A DNA stretch of 64,000 bases. Origin: Medicago truncatula (taxonomy: Eukaryota > Streptophyta > Magnoliopsida > Fabales > Fabaceae). Under the pieces are notes generated by a model, which saw only the letters and a list, made by a program, of their open reading frames with translations, was not told where the DNA came from and did no database searches. The position numbers and the translations under genes are program-made. Location of the stretch: assembly GCF_003473485.1 (NCBI RefSeq), contig NC_053043.1:31348576-31412575 (forward strand), written 5' to 3'. Of this stretch, positions 49,501-60,052 are shown in pieces (position 1 is the first letter of the stretch; each line of letters opens with the position of its first letter).

Positions 49501-49603
49501 AAGTAATTTCCCTAACCTTTGCATCACCGATTATAAGTTCAAGATGTTGACGACCATTGCTAGCAATGACGATCCATAAGTCAAGAACTCTAAAGTTCTT
49601 CAT
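46515..49603 (-). pseudogene. Helitron-associated RPA70-like single-strand DNA-binding protein
   Basis: Exons on the minus strand: 49603-49517, 49400-49130, 49041-48953, 48867-48743, 48656-48566, 48324-48190, 48106-47949, 47860-47740, 47650-47450, 47260-47202 and 46595-46515. OB-fold blocks read RVLDLWIVIASN, VITRQADFQRLKSLI, then IIGVIHEIGK, VEVTLWDRYF, VVLILTHAQCKLA. The C-terminal domain has the RPA zinc ribbon, WYYETCTKCTK..YKCSCG, with VHDDHKAEFVFWDKEC. Plant Helitrons are known to encode RPA-like proteins beside Rep/helicase, which supports assignment to the same element. The N-terminus is lost at the copia junction. A 1-bp slip in the G5A5 run of the third exon shifts the frame before CTNIVLKDE. 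It is non-functional as read. Confidence 0.85.
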
Positions 49604-49634
49604 CTAAGGCTCTAGATACCATAGTTCTTCTAGC

Positions 49635-49819
49635 ATGTCTCATAGTTCTTCATCTAAGCCCATGACATGACTATAGAAGTTGGTCTTCCACCAGGAAAAT
49701 TCTTCTGGATCTCCATTAAACTTTGGAACTTTTCCAGAGTCAGATTTCTCGTTATTACCATAGTCATATGGAACATTATTGTTGTTGTTATGACCAGAAC
49801 CAGATGCATCACCAGACAT
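49635..49819 (-). pseudogene. Ty1-copia gag fragment
   Basis: From ATG at 49819 the minus strand reads a Ser/Gly/Asn-rich start and then VPKFNGDPEEFSWWKTNFYSH and VMGLDEEL, the N-terminal pattern of copia gag proteins. A TGA replaces the usual Trp after DEEL. The sequence then breaks off into the RPA-like pseudogene. Confidence 0.7.
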
Positions 49820-49875
49820 GTTTTTTTCAGATCTTTTTCTGTTACACTGTTAAGTGTTTTGACAGCAGACCAAGG

Positions 49876-51142
49876 CTCTATATACCAATTGGAGGTGAGA
49901 AAAACACAAGAAGGGGGGTTGAATTATGTTAGCTTTTTCTTCGTTTTCTCCTAAGGTAAAAACACTGATCAGAAGCAAATAGATTTATGCTTCTAAAGTG
50001 ATTTCCAGAACTAAATAGCAGCGGATAAAACAGAGAGAGAGAGAGAGAAAGAAGAAAGACACAAACCAATTATACAGGTTCCTTCCACAAACCGGAAGTA
50101 GTCCTGCCCCCTTGCACTTCCAAGGAGAGTTCACTAAAATGTAATATCTGATTACAACTGCTCACTGCTAAAACTAGCAATAGACTTCAAATGCTCAAGC
50201 ACAACTACAAGAGACTTCTTATGCTCCTGAACACAATCAAGAGACTTCCAAATTCAAACAGAATTACACAGAAAGATGTTGGAGGTTGAACATTTGCTAT
50301 ACAATCAGTGGTGTTCACAATACAAATCAGATACAGACTCTTAAAACCATGGAATTTCTAAGATATGAACTTTGATAAGAAATTCTAAGTGAACTTTTGA
50401 TGCAGAACAATTTTGACAGAGTTTAGGCGCTTTTAAATTGTTGTTGAGTCTTGTCATTCTCTAAGTCTTCACTCCTTTATATAGAGGTGTAGAAAAGAGA
50501 CGTTGTCACATTGCCAACACATCAAAATAGATTCGTTTGAAGCTTTGATCAATCACCAATGATCTTTTGCCTGATATGATTATTGTCCTCTGAAGGATCA
50601 ATTTTAAATCCATTCCATGTATGTAGGAACATTGTTGCATGCAGAGTTGTTATCCTTGTCTTGCAGCAGAGACACAAAATGAGTAGTGGAGATAGTGGTT
50701 GTACACTTCGTACAATTGTACTTTGTCAACGCTCTTCAAAGAACAAGCATCCAATGCCTTCAAATCCTTTCAAAATAGTCGTTGCTTCACTCTTCCAGTC
50801 TTCTGCAATGCTTAGACGAGATTAAATCCATTGAACATCCTTTGAAGCTCTAAGTCTTGCATCTCCTGATGAACTTTAGCTTCTGGTGATCTTGCTTCTG
50901 ATGACGTCATCACTTCAGGAGCACTTTTGTCTTCAGGAGCACTTCTCTTCAGACGCTTTAAGCTTCCTTTTTGTTGATTCCTTTGCTCTCTTTTGTTCTT
51001 CCAGAACCTAATAGTGATTCCAAATTTTTGTCTATGGTCCTGTACACTTGAACAAATATTAGCATATCCAATTGACAATTTTTAATACCTTGTTATCATC
51101 AAAACCTTCAAAGGGTAATGTTAAACACATTTTGTTCCAACA
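49876..51142 (-). mobile_element. copia 5' LTR with primer-binding site
   Basis: On the minus strand the LTR starts TGTTGGAACAAAATG at 51142 and ends CTCACCTCCA at about 49890. TTGGTATATAGAGCC follows, a decayed form of the methionine-tRNA primer site TGGTATCAGAGCC, and then gag. The LTR interrupts the FAR1-like frame right after KDTFVG. The other half of the element is missing. A (GA)n run lies at about 50034-50052. Confidence 0.75.
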
Positions 51143-52412
51143 AATGTATCCTTTATATAAACAGGAACCCAATGCTCACGCTCTTCATATGAGGACTTAA
51201 TCCACTCATGCCCCTGTAGCTGAAATTTCTCCACCATTTCGTGCCATTTATCTATAAATTGTTGCCTTGACCAAGACTTGTAAATGCTCGAGTTGAAATA
51301 TCTCATAAAGTCACCATCTTCACTTATTACATGACCAAGCTTCTCATGAACCTTTCTTAGTATATGCCAAAGACAAAATCGGTGTCGAGTGTTTGGAAAC
51401 ACCTAACTAATCGCCACTTTCATTGCTCTATCTTGATAAGTTATTATTGCAGTTGGAGGTTTCCCGCCCATTGCTCTGAGCCTTGTTTTCATCAACCAAG
51501 TGAAATTATTTGACGTCTCATCTATAAGTAAAGCGCAACCAAGTAACCTTGACTGAAAGTGATTATTCACACCAATAAAAGGAGCAAATGACGTTTTGTA
51601 CTTATTTGTGATATATGTTGTACCGAATGAAATCACATCTCCAAATTCTTTATAATCATCTCTACCTTTTGCATCCATCCAAAACACATTTCTTACACGA
51701 TCTTCATCATCCAAATCAATTGCATAAAAAAATCTAGGATTTTCTTCTTGCATAAGCATAAAACACTCCAACATTGTTGTTGCTTCTCCCGACTCTAATG
51801 CCAAACGACGACTTTTATCTAAATGATTTCTAATGTCTTTCTCCAAGCAGCTAATGTTTTCATACCCTCCATGTTGTTTGGCCATTGTGGCGAAAATTTC
51901 GGTTGTTTTCACCCCAACATGTTGTAAAGTTTCAATACAGTTCTTTTGAGACTTATTGATTCTTCTATGACAAGAAAAATAATGTGCATATGTTGGAAAA
52001 ACCTTATGATTGTGATCTTTAATTAAGCTATGAACAATCCATTTTCCATTGCAATTTATTTTGATGCGTAAGCTGGCCTCACAATCCACCTTCAAACAAG
52101 GACGTGGTTATGTGCGGTGGATTTTTTTCTTCTTCTATATCTTGTGCAAGCATAAGTCACATCAATAAATTCCGTAGAAACCTTTGAACACTTACTAGTT
52201 TTGATGGAAATTCCAAATCTAACAAATTTAGCATAAAGAGAGTAGAATGAGTATGCATTTTCTTGTGACTCAAATTCCATTCCGATATAAGGTTCTTGAC
52301 TATCATTAGCTCCTAAATCACAACACATGAATCATTATTGGTAGTCTCATTAACAACTTGCTCTCCATTCCCATCAACAACTTGATCTCCATTACCATCG
52401 GTGGCTTCCATT
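51121..52412 (-). pseudogene. FAR1/MULE-derived protein pseudogene
   Basis: The minus strand reads YIGMEFESQENAYSFYSLYA, the FAR1 DNA-binding domain start, then after a frame slip near 52105 RPCLKVDCEASLRI with HSLIKDHNH. The MULE-type transposase domain follows: VFWMDAKGRDDYKEFGDVISF, FAPFIGVNNHFQS, PTAIITYQDRAMKVAIS, then TAG (51405-51403) where family members have Glu, and VFPNTRHRFCLWHIL. The zinc SWIM end is missing because a copia LTR starts at 51142. FAR1-family proteins are plant transcription factors domesticated from Mutator-like transposases; this may be either a dead FRS gene or a MULE copy. An upstream ATG at 52412 (MEATDGNGDQ) is in another frame from the start of the domain. 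Confidence 0.8.
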
Positions 52413-52745
52413 AATGTTTGATCCTGGATCCATATGTGTTCGATTCTCTGAATCCTGGTTCTGGGAGTGTAGTTCCTTTCAAAATTTTCTTCATGGAACT
52501 CTAAGAGTATATGACTGTGATCAGATGTATATCTTAGGAGATGTTTGTTGATATATTGGGGAAGGGGACCACATTCTAAACTACACTTAGCTCTTTTATC
52601 TGTTTTTTTAGCCTAGTTTCCATAAGGAAGACAACATCTGGATTCTAGACACTTACTTTTTAGGAGCTTCTTAAGTGTCCTAATTGCGGATGAGTTCTCA
52701 AGTCCTCTGCAGTATCATGATAGAGTCTTCATGATTGCTAATTTC
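52413..52745 (-). pseudogene. L1 LINE endonuclease fragment
   Basis: On the minus strand, MKTLS-stop-YCRGLEN followed by AIRTLKKLL and CLPYGN corresponds to the start of plant L1 ORF2 endonucleases (usual form MKxxSWNCRGLGN..TLK.L..FLMET). After a deletion come SDHSHILLEFHEENF and HIWIQDQTL, matching the end of the endonuclease domain. Stops are present. It abuts the FAR1-like start region. Confidence 0.65.
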
Positions 52746-53163
52746 CACTGAGTGAAAATATTTACAAATTTATTTTAAAATATATGTTATTTTTTTAATT
52801 CGAAAGTAAAATAAAAAAATATTTGAATAATTATTGATATATTATGTAACAAAATAATATTGAATATCAAAAACATGTATTTTTTAATCCGACGTTTGTT
52901 AATCCAATACAACCCCAAAATTCAACTCTTGAAGAGTGGTAGCGGCAACTCCTCCGTTCGGGCCGATAGAATACTTTGAGATAATTGCGGCAGTTTCCTC
53001 CATCAACAACCACAGTTCCACCATCCCTTTTTCTTATTCTCCAAAACCTAATTTCTCATTCTTCAAACCTACCTTCTTAATTTCATTCACTCGTTTTTTC
53101 TAAAACCTAAAACCACAATTCTCAATTCACTTTTCCCTTTATCTTCCACACATCCTTCCTACC

Positions 53164-56100
53164 ATGTCAAACAGAAACCGCGGCCACCCTCATCAACCAC
53201 CACGCGCCGCCATATCACCACCACTCCACGATCCCATCTTCGCCATGCGAGGCGGTGGAGGCCATCCACCCCATCCATCTCTTCTAGACGATTTCCGCGA
53301 ATCTCAATTAGGGTTAGGCCACCGTCTTCCCCTCATCCACCCTGCCGCCGTCATTGAAGAACGTCTCGCCGTACAACACGGTGAGATTCAAGGCCTATTA
53401 GGTGACAACCAGAGATTTGCAGCCACACACGTGGCGTTAAAGCAAGAACTCGAAGCAGCTCAACACGAATTACAGCGAATGGCGCATTATAAGGATTCAC
53501 TTAGGGCGGATACGGAGGTGAGGATGAGGGAGTTGTATGAGAAGGCGGGTGCATTGGAAGCCGAGCTTCGTGGCACTGAGGTAGCTAAGGCGGAGCTGCA
53601 ACAGATTCGTGGTGATGTTAAGGAGCTTAGTGCTGTTAGGCAGGATTTGTCTGGTCAAGTTCAGGCAATGTCGCAGGATTTGAGTAGGATGACTGCTGAT
53701 TTGAAACGAATGCCGGCTTTAATGGTTGATGTTGAGGCTATAAAACAAGAATTGCAACGTGCAAGGTGATACCAGTATTAGACTTTAGAAACCAATGTTT
53801 TAACATGCTGTTTTGCGTTATTAGTTATGCTGCGATACTTGATATTGCGAAGACTTGCGCATGAATATGACATTGTGATTTAGAAAAAATTTGTGATTGC
53901 AATTCAAAAAGTTTTGACATTGTGACTGCAATTTATATGTTGCATACAATTATGATTGTTTTTTTGAATTATGTCACTAGACATTAACAATATATTTACA
54001 AGAGTTGCAATTTTATAATCAATAATGGGGAAAACCCTTTCACAACCGTAAGGTGATAGTTACATGGATCAAATGATACTTTCATATGATGTTCTAGTCC
54101 TATTATAAATTATGTGAGATGACAGATCATTTAAGTCTAAATCAATTTAATGATTTGTCGCATAGCATGTAAAGGCCTGTAATATGTATATATTTGTGAT
54201 TTTAAATTATGTTTTGAATGTTAGGTGTGTAGGTCAGGTGAGACCCAATATATTATATATCTTAACACTACTCTTATTTTCTGTTGCCTGTTTTCCTTTA
54301 GAGCTGCCATTGAATATGAGAAGAAAGGATTCACGGAAAACTATGAACATGGTCAAGTGATGGAGAAGAAGTTAGTTGCTATGGCTCGGGAGATGGAGAA
54401 ACTTCGTGCAGAGATTGCAAATGCAGAGAAAAGAGCGCATGCTACTGCTGCCGCCACCGCTGCTGGGAATCCAGGTATACAATTGTGCATGTGTGTGTAT
54501 GTTTATATTTGCCTTGTGGAATTTCTGCGGGTTAATTGACTTAATCTTGCTTCCTTTCCCTGAAATTAAGAATTTAGTGTAATAATGTTCTAACTCTATT
54601 TTCTGGTCTTTGCTTTGATTTCATCTGTAGGTCAAGGGTATAATCCAAATTATGGCAATGCTGAGACTGGATATGGTGGAAATCCTTACCCTGCCTATTA
54701 TGGCATGAACCAGGTAACAATATTTTTTATATTTCAAATGTATCTTCTCGAGCATCGTTGACCTTATAATATGCATTTGATATGAGTTGAGAAACTAAAT
54801 GGACCTGCCATAATCATACTATACTTTTCATTTCTCAATTAAATCACCTCCATTTCGGTTTCTTGGAAAATCTTTGGATTGCTCGGTTCTTTGGCTGAAT
54901 TGGGAAGAACGGTCAAGCTAATGTATTAGCAAAACCTTTAATTTGTCTATACATACTCATGATAGATATAATGATATAATTAAGTTAAAATATTGATGAA
55001 TTGGAAGATGTGGGGTCATAATGAAGGTGCTCAGTTGAAGAGATGAGATGTATTAGTAAAACCTTTAATTTGTCTATACATACTCATGATAAAATTAGAG
55101 ATATAATGATAAAATTAAGTTAAAATATTGATGAATTGGAAGATGTGGGGTCATAATGAAGGTGCTCGGTTGAAGAGATGAGTTGCTTAAGTTGCAGGGG
55201 TTGGGTTGAAGATACTTGAAGGCCCCATTAGGTTGAAATTGAACCTCACAAGCAGAATGAGTTTCTTATTCCTAGCCAAATTTTTTGGCAACACGCTCTA
55301 TTATCCTATGGTGAAGCAAGGTACTCTCAAGCAAGAATTGATCTAGTGGCAGAACAGAACAGACCTCAAGAGGTAGCAACATAGTTTGTTTAATACCATC
55401 AAAGGTCAATTCCCAGGTTTCAACATTGAGGACAAGGCTGATAACTAAAAAAAGGAGATTGTTAGGCACGGGCCTGAGCCCAATAGAAGGGAACGATCTG
55501 GATGTGTACTCCAGGAGGAATAAATTGTAATTCAGTAATTAAACTTGGTTACAAACTGCAACAGCTAGTTTTATCGTGTGAAATTAAGGGGTGCTGGACT
55601 AATTACAAACTCTAACAACTGGTTTTATTATGATATTAATTAAGAGGTTCTGATTTTAAATTAGACATACAGCAGATACATTCAGTTACAAGTTGTGACC
55701 GCTGATACTAATGGATACCAAGGGTAACAGGTGATAGTTAAGGGGATTTTGGATTAGGAAAGGAGGCATTGATAATTTTCTAAGAAACTGAGTTGTTCAG
55801 TTGTGAACAGAGTGGTCTTATGTAAATAGGATTTTCCCTCTTGTTATTTTCATCGATTAGAATCTTTCTTTCATTGGGTTCCTCTAAGAAACCTGCTATT
55901 TTTATCTGGTTTTCCTCTTAACATCAATATTGTAGTATTTATGTTTGATCTGGAGCTTTTTTCTGTATATGAAAGCTTTGTGTAAGATTCAGATGGTCAA
56001 ATTTGGTAGGTTGTTATTAGGTCCCTTGCCTGACTTCCACCTGTTCTAGTGTTGTCCTTTTGTCGCCATGGCGTTATGGCATGGTGGATTTTGTTCCAGC

Positions 56101-58590
56101 CCATAGATCACAATGTGTATTTTATCCGCCATAGGTTGCAACCCTGTGTTCATACAGTGAATTTTTGGCTGGCATCCATAGTCTACTATTTTAGGAATGA
56201 CACCATTAGAGAGAGAGAGTGGGGGTAGCACCTATAGTAGAAAAGTTGGTAGAAAATAGGCTTAGATGGTTTGGACATGTAGAGAGAAGACCTGTGGATG
56301 CCGTTGTAAGAAGAGTAGATCAAATGGAGGAGTTAGGTTAAAAGAGGTAGAGGAAGACCTAGGAAAACTTTAAAGAAACCATTAGAAAGGATTTAGAGGT
56401 CAATGAGTTGGATCCAAATATGGTTTATGATAGAACACTGTGGCGTCATTTGATCCATGTAGCCGACCCCACTTAGTGGGATAAGGCTTGGTTGTTGTTG
56501 TTGTATCCATAGTCCACTATTGATATCTAACATCCAGAATGTCATGTTTTATCTTTGAAACTATTAGGACCCCATAATTAGATTTAATAGAAAGAACACT
56601 TTTATCAATAAAATAGGAAAGAATAGGAGAGAAAATAATCCTCCAAGGGTTCCACTCCTGCAATAGAGTCATTCATTATTCACTAAAAGTTAAAATCCTC
56701 AATGAATGATCTCTATCCTTTTTCTATCTGTACAAATATTCCTCTAACTAACTAACTAACTTACTTCTCTAACAACTCTTAACTACTCGAATTCTCCTTT
56801 ATTCTATCCTAGCGGTACACCCCCCTCAAAAATAACCCCCTAAAAAACAACCTTGTTCTCTAGGTTGCAATGTACTAATTTTCTTTATGTTTAATAGCTG
56901 TAGGAAAAAAAAAAAAAAAACTCTTTCCCCCAGGATCCCACTATTGCAAGCTTGATAAGCCAGCTTCAAGTGAGGGGTAAAAACTTCTTTCTAGGTCAAA
57001 TTGATCAACACTTTCCTGAATAACAATGTGGTCAGAAAATAAAGGAAAAAAAGTATTTTTTGCTGCATCTTCACCTTTGACTTTCTCCTCAATCACCTCT
57101 ACTCCCTCTTTATCCTTCATTATTGTCCCTTGACAGCGTTCTTGTTTTGTATCTTGATTTTCCAGCACCAATCACCAATCTGCTGCTTGCTTCATTTCTT
57201 GTTTTTGCAGCACCCAATCCCATGGGCGACTCCATCTCTACTTGGCATTTCTACTGCCTTGGCCCTATAACAAGTTTCTTGTTGATTGCATTCCCCCTTT
57301 TGACCCAGAACGTGACCATCACAATCTCCATCCTTTTTTAAGTCTTGCCTCTACTCACTCTTCGCCATCAAATGATGATTCTTGATCTCTAAATTTTGAT
57401 TTTATCCTATGTCTTCTTGCTCTCAAGAATCCAATATTTTATCATCATCTGTTGAAATTTCTTCATCGAGTGCTCCAGAACTTCTCATCATAGATATGGA
57501 AAATGACTCTTGAACTAGATCTTGATTCTCTTGATGCTAAGAACAAAACCAAAACATTGTCGCATCATCCATGCTCATGAACACCCATTGAACTTATGGA
57601 ATCCATGAATTTCTTGCACCTCAATTTTTTTTATTCTGCCTTTGCAATCCTCCCAATGTGGTCTATCCCTGTAAGTGTTGGCAGCTTCACCATATGCGCT
57701 TCATCTCAAGCAATGCTGACACTCCTCGAAGTCCGACAGGTCGGACCATTTTTCTTAGGACCCCATAAATTAATATTAATTGAAAGAACACTTTTATTAA
57801 AAAAATATTAAAGAATACGAGAGAAAACTCTCCTCCAAGGGTTTCCCCTTATACAATAGAGTCACTACTCTCCACTAAAAGTTTACAATACGTGATGAAT
57901 GGTCTCTATCCTTATATTATCTTATTTATACAAGTATTCTTCTAACCAACTAACTAACTATTCTAACAACTCTTAACTACTCTAATTCTCCTTTATTCTC
58001 TATCCTAGCAGAAACTGGTCAGTTTAAATTGGTCAATTGTTTATCTGTGGATGGCAAAGTTGTATTGCATAGCTTTCAAAGAGCATAATTCATTTACTAC
58101 CCTCAATGTATTTGATTAGTTCATTGACAACCCTAAATGAAGTTGACTATAGATTATGGGCCTGTTTGGATCGACTTATTTTTGAGCTTATGAAGAATAC
58201 CTTATGCAAATAAATAAGCTTTTATGTTATTCATAAGTTCTCACTAACGATAATTGTGTCTTCATAAGCCGTTTTTTCATAAACTACCTTGACAAGCTTA
58301 TGAATAATACATAAAAGCATATTTATTTGCATAAGCTGTTTTGCGCAGGCTCAAAAATAAGGCAATTCAAATGGGCCCTATATACTGGTAGAAACTCTTG
58401 TATGATATGGACATGTATTGCCATTTTCCACCTTTAAGTCGATTTGGATATATTGTTATTTACTAATACTGGTAAATTTCATGTACAGCGGCCTGGTGGC
58501 GAGAATTTTCAGCAGTATGCACCTGCACCTGTACCTGGACCTGCCGCTTGGGGTGCATATGATATGCAGCGAGTTCAGGGACATCGATAG
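53164..58590 (+). CDS. FLX-like protein (FLC expressor-like coiled-coil protein)
   Basis: Four exons: 53164-53765, 54302-54474, 54631-54713 and 58489-58590 (TAG), in frame, 319 aa. The start ATG follows a pyrimidine-rich leader. The N-terminus is basic and Pro/Gly-rich ([24 protein letters not shown]). Residues about 60-250 are a continuous coiled coil: [53 protein letters not shown] and [21 protein letters not shown]. The C-terminus is low-complexity and Tyr/Gly/Pro-rich ([29 protein letters not shown]). This order is that of the FLX/FLX-like family, which in Arabidopsis works with FRIGIDA in FLC activation, although family members vary in role. The last intron is 3.8 kb and packed with transposon debris. 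Confidence 0.92.
54922..55183. repeat. about 130-bp tandem duplication in the FLX-like intron 3
   Basis: A unit starting TGTATTAG[CT]AAAACC and containing ATGAATTGGAAGATGTGGGG occurs at 54922-54048+1000 (that is 54922-55048) and again at 55049-55183, with a small insertion in the second copy. Confidence 0.8.
55190..55920 (+). mobile_element. Ty3/gypsy 3' remnant
   Basis: A degraded reading gives [17 protein letters not shown], close to the end of gypsy pol with its chromodomain (usual form ..FPxFxLEDK), followed by an A/G-rich tract and GTTAGGCACGGGCCTGAGCC. The later part may be a decayed 3' LTR. Boundaries are not fixed. Confidence 0.45.
56174..56521 (+). mobile_element. RTE-type LINE 3' end with 17-bp target duplication
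   Basis: The insert 56191-56504 encodes the C-terminus of RTE ORF2: [53 protein letters not shown]. It ends in the (TTG)n tail usual for RTE elements. ATCCATAGT[CT][CT]ACTATT flanks both sides (56174-56190 and 56505-56521, one mismatch), so it is a 5'-truncated insertion of 314 bp. Confidence 0.88.
56557..58015 (-). mobile_element. miniature LTR retrotransposon (TRIM/LARD-like), 1,449 bp
   Basis: Two LTR copies, 56562-56814 and 57753-58010, share TTAGGACCCCATAA, AGAACACTTTTAT, CCTCCAAGGGTT, CTAACTAACTAACTA and TTTATTC..CTATCCTAGC. GAAAC flanks the whole unit (56557-56561, 58011-58015). On the minus strand GAGGGGGGTGTAC precedes the low-coordinate LTR as polypurine tract, setting the orientation. 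The 940-bp interior retains a gag-like hint ([17 protein letters not shown]) but no pol. It is non-autonomous. The LTR copies differ at many positions, so it is old. Confidence 0.82.
58156..58381. mobile_element. MITE with GGGCCTGTTTGG termini
   Basis: Terminal inverted repeats GGGCCTGTTTGGAT..CTTATTTTTGAGC and GCTCAAAAATAAG..ATTCAAATGGGCCC enclose an AAGCTTATG-rich interior. TAT flanks both sides. It is the cleanest copy of the family seen at 11.56, 17.3 and 22.1 kb. Confidence 0.75.
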
Positions 58591-60052
58591 ACTTCTATCC
58601 TGCTAAGAAATCTTATTTCTGGTATCCTGGGCTGCAACTTTCTAGATTGATTAGGGGTCCTACTCATGGGCCTCATGGGAATTTGTTTCTTAGATGCTCC
58701 TCAAAATCGTATTTTTATCGGAGGGTTCATATCAGCTAGAGCATGCAGTAGATGATGTTTGTCTGTGGTGTCAATTAATGGATATTTTGCTTTATAATAG
58801 CTTATTTTTAAGCTTGCTCCTCTGTCCTTAGCTTTAGTTTTTCTTCTACTTACATCTAATATTTGATAATTTATGGTTGGTTACCATCAATATTGTTCAC
58901 CTACAGTTTGATTTTATGTAAATATTAGCGATGTCCACTACCAAGGAGAACAAGGGAAATAAAAGTTGTTCTTGTTCTCTCTTCATTACTTGTAATAGGC
59001 TTTCTGGAAAAGGTTAATTGGCTTGAAGTGTAAGATCTCTTTGGAGTTGGTTTTAAATTAAAAGCTGCGAATAGTTGGATTTAATGTAATTTTCAGCTGC
59101 TCGAGAAAGCATGGAAATAAAGCTGTTTTTTGTATTCTGCTTTGGTTCATAATATAATAGGCTTTCTAGGATGCAGAATGAAATTACTCAGCACATGAAA
59201 TCCCAGGTTAAGCTCTTGATAGCAAGGAAACTACTGTTAATTAGTCTAGCCTCTTGTTGTCTCTCAAGTAGTAAATGTGGTAACCTGATTTATCTCTAGT
59301 AAATGTGCTAACTGAAGCCTAGATACTTTAAAATTGATGAAGTACAGGTATCCAATACGTACCAGGAGAGCATCTATTATTAAATTTCATACGGTATTTT
59401 TTTATTTCAAAGAATGTTATTTACACATGTTTTCTTCACTTTTTATTCACATGCTTAAGAGTAGAAATCTAGCATAGCTATGGGAATAAACAATATTTTA
59501 GGTTTGTGAAAATTGGAATAAACAAATATTAACTATAACTTCCTACTATCACTCACATTCCTAGAAAAACATTCCTAATAAATATATATTTCTTTTGCCA
59601 AACACGTGAGTAGTAATTTTATTCTTGAGAATCATACTAGATTTTTACATGAACCCTCATTGCTTCACCAAAAGCATCAGTAAACTTCGAGCATTTTTGC
59701 AAGTAAAGAACCATTGGCTTTAATTGAGAAGCTCCAATAAGAGTTTTATGGTTCCTTGCTACTCATTCAAACGCTAACTTCTACAATTTTATTGGTGAAA
59801 AACCTGTCATAGCAGAAATTATAGAACAAAGATAAAAAATCTACATCCATTTCCAACTAGATTTTTACATTGATTGCTACTGCGAAAAATAAATCTTGCT
59901 TTTCAGGGAAACCATAAACAATTTAAAATCAACTACATTACAATGAAGAGACATCTAGTAGCCCGGATGTCTTTAGAGTCAGCAAGGTCAGTACCCAGCA
60001 GCTATGTCATTTCTAAACTGTTCAGGCTGGTGGAGGAACCAAAAGCCTAAGC
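58591..60052. other. 3' regions of the FLX-like gene and of the next minus-strand gene
   Basis: The FLX-like 3'UTR probably extends several hundred bases past 58590; a candidate signal AATAAA lies at 59115-59120. No additional coding sequence is supported. Confidence 0.4.
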
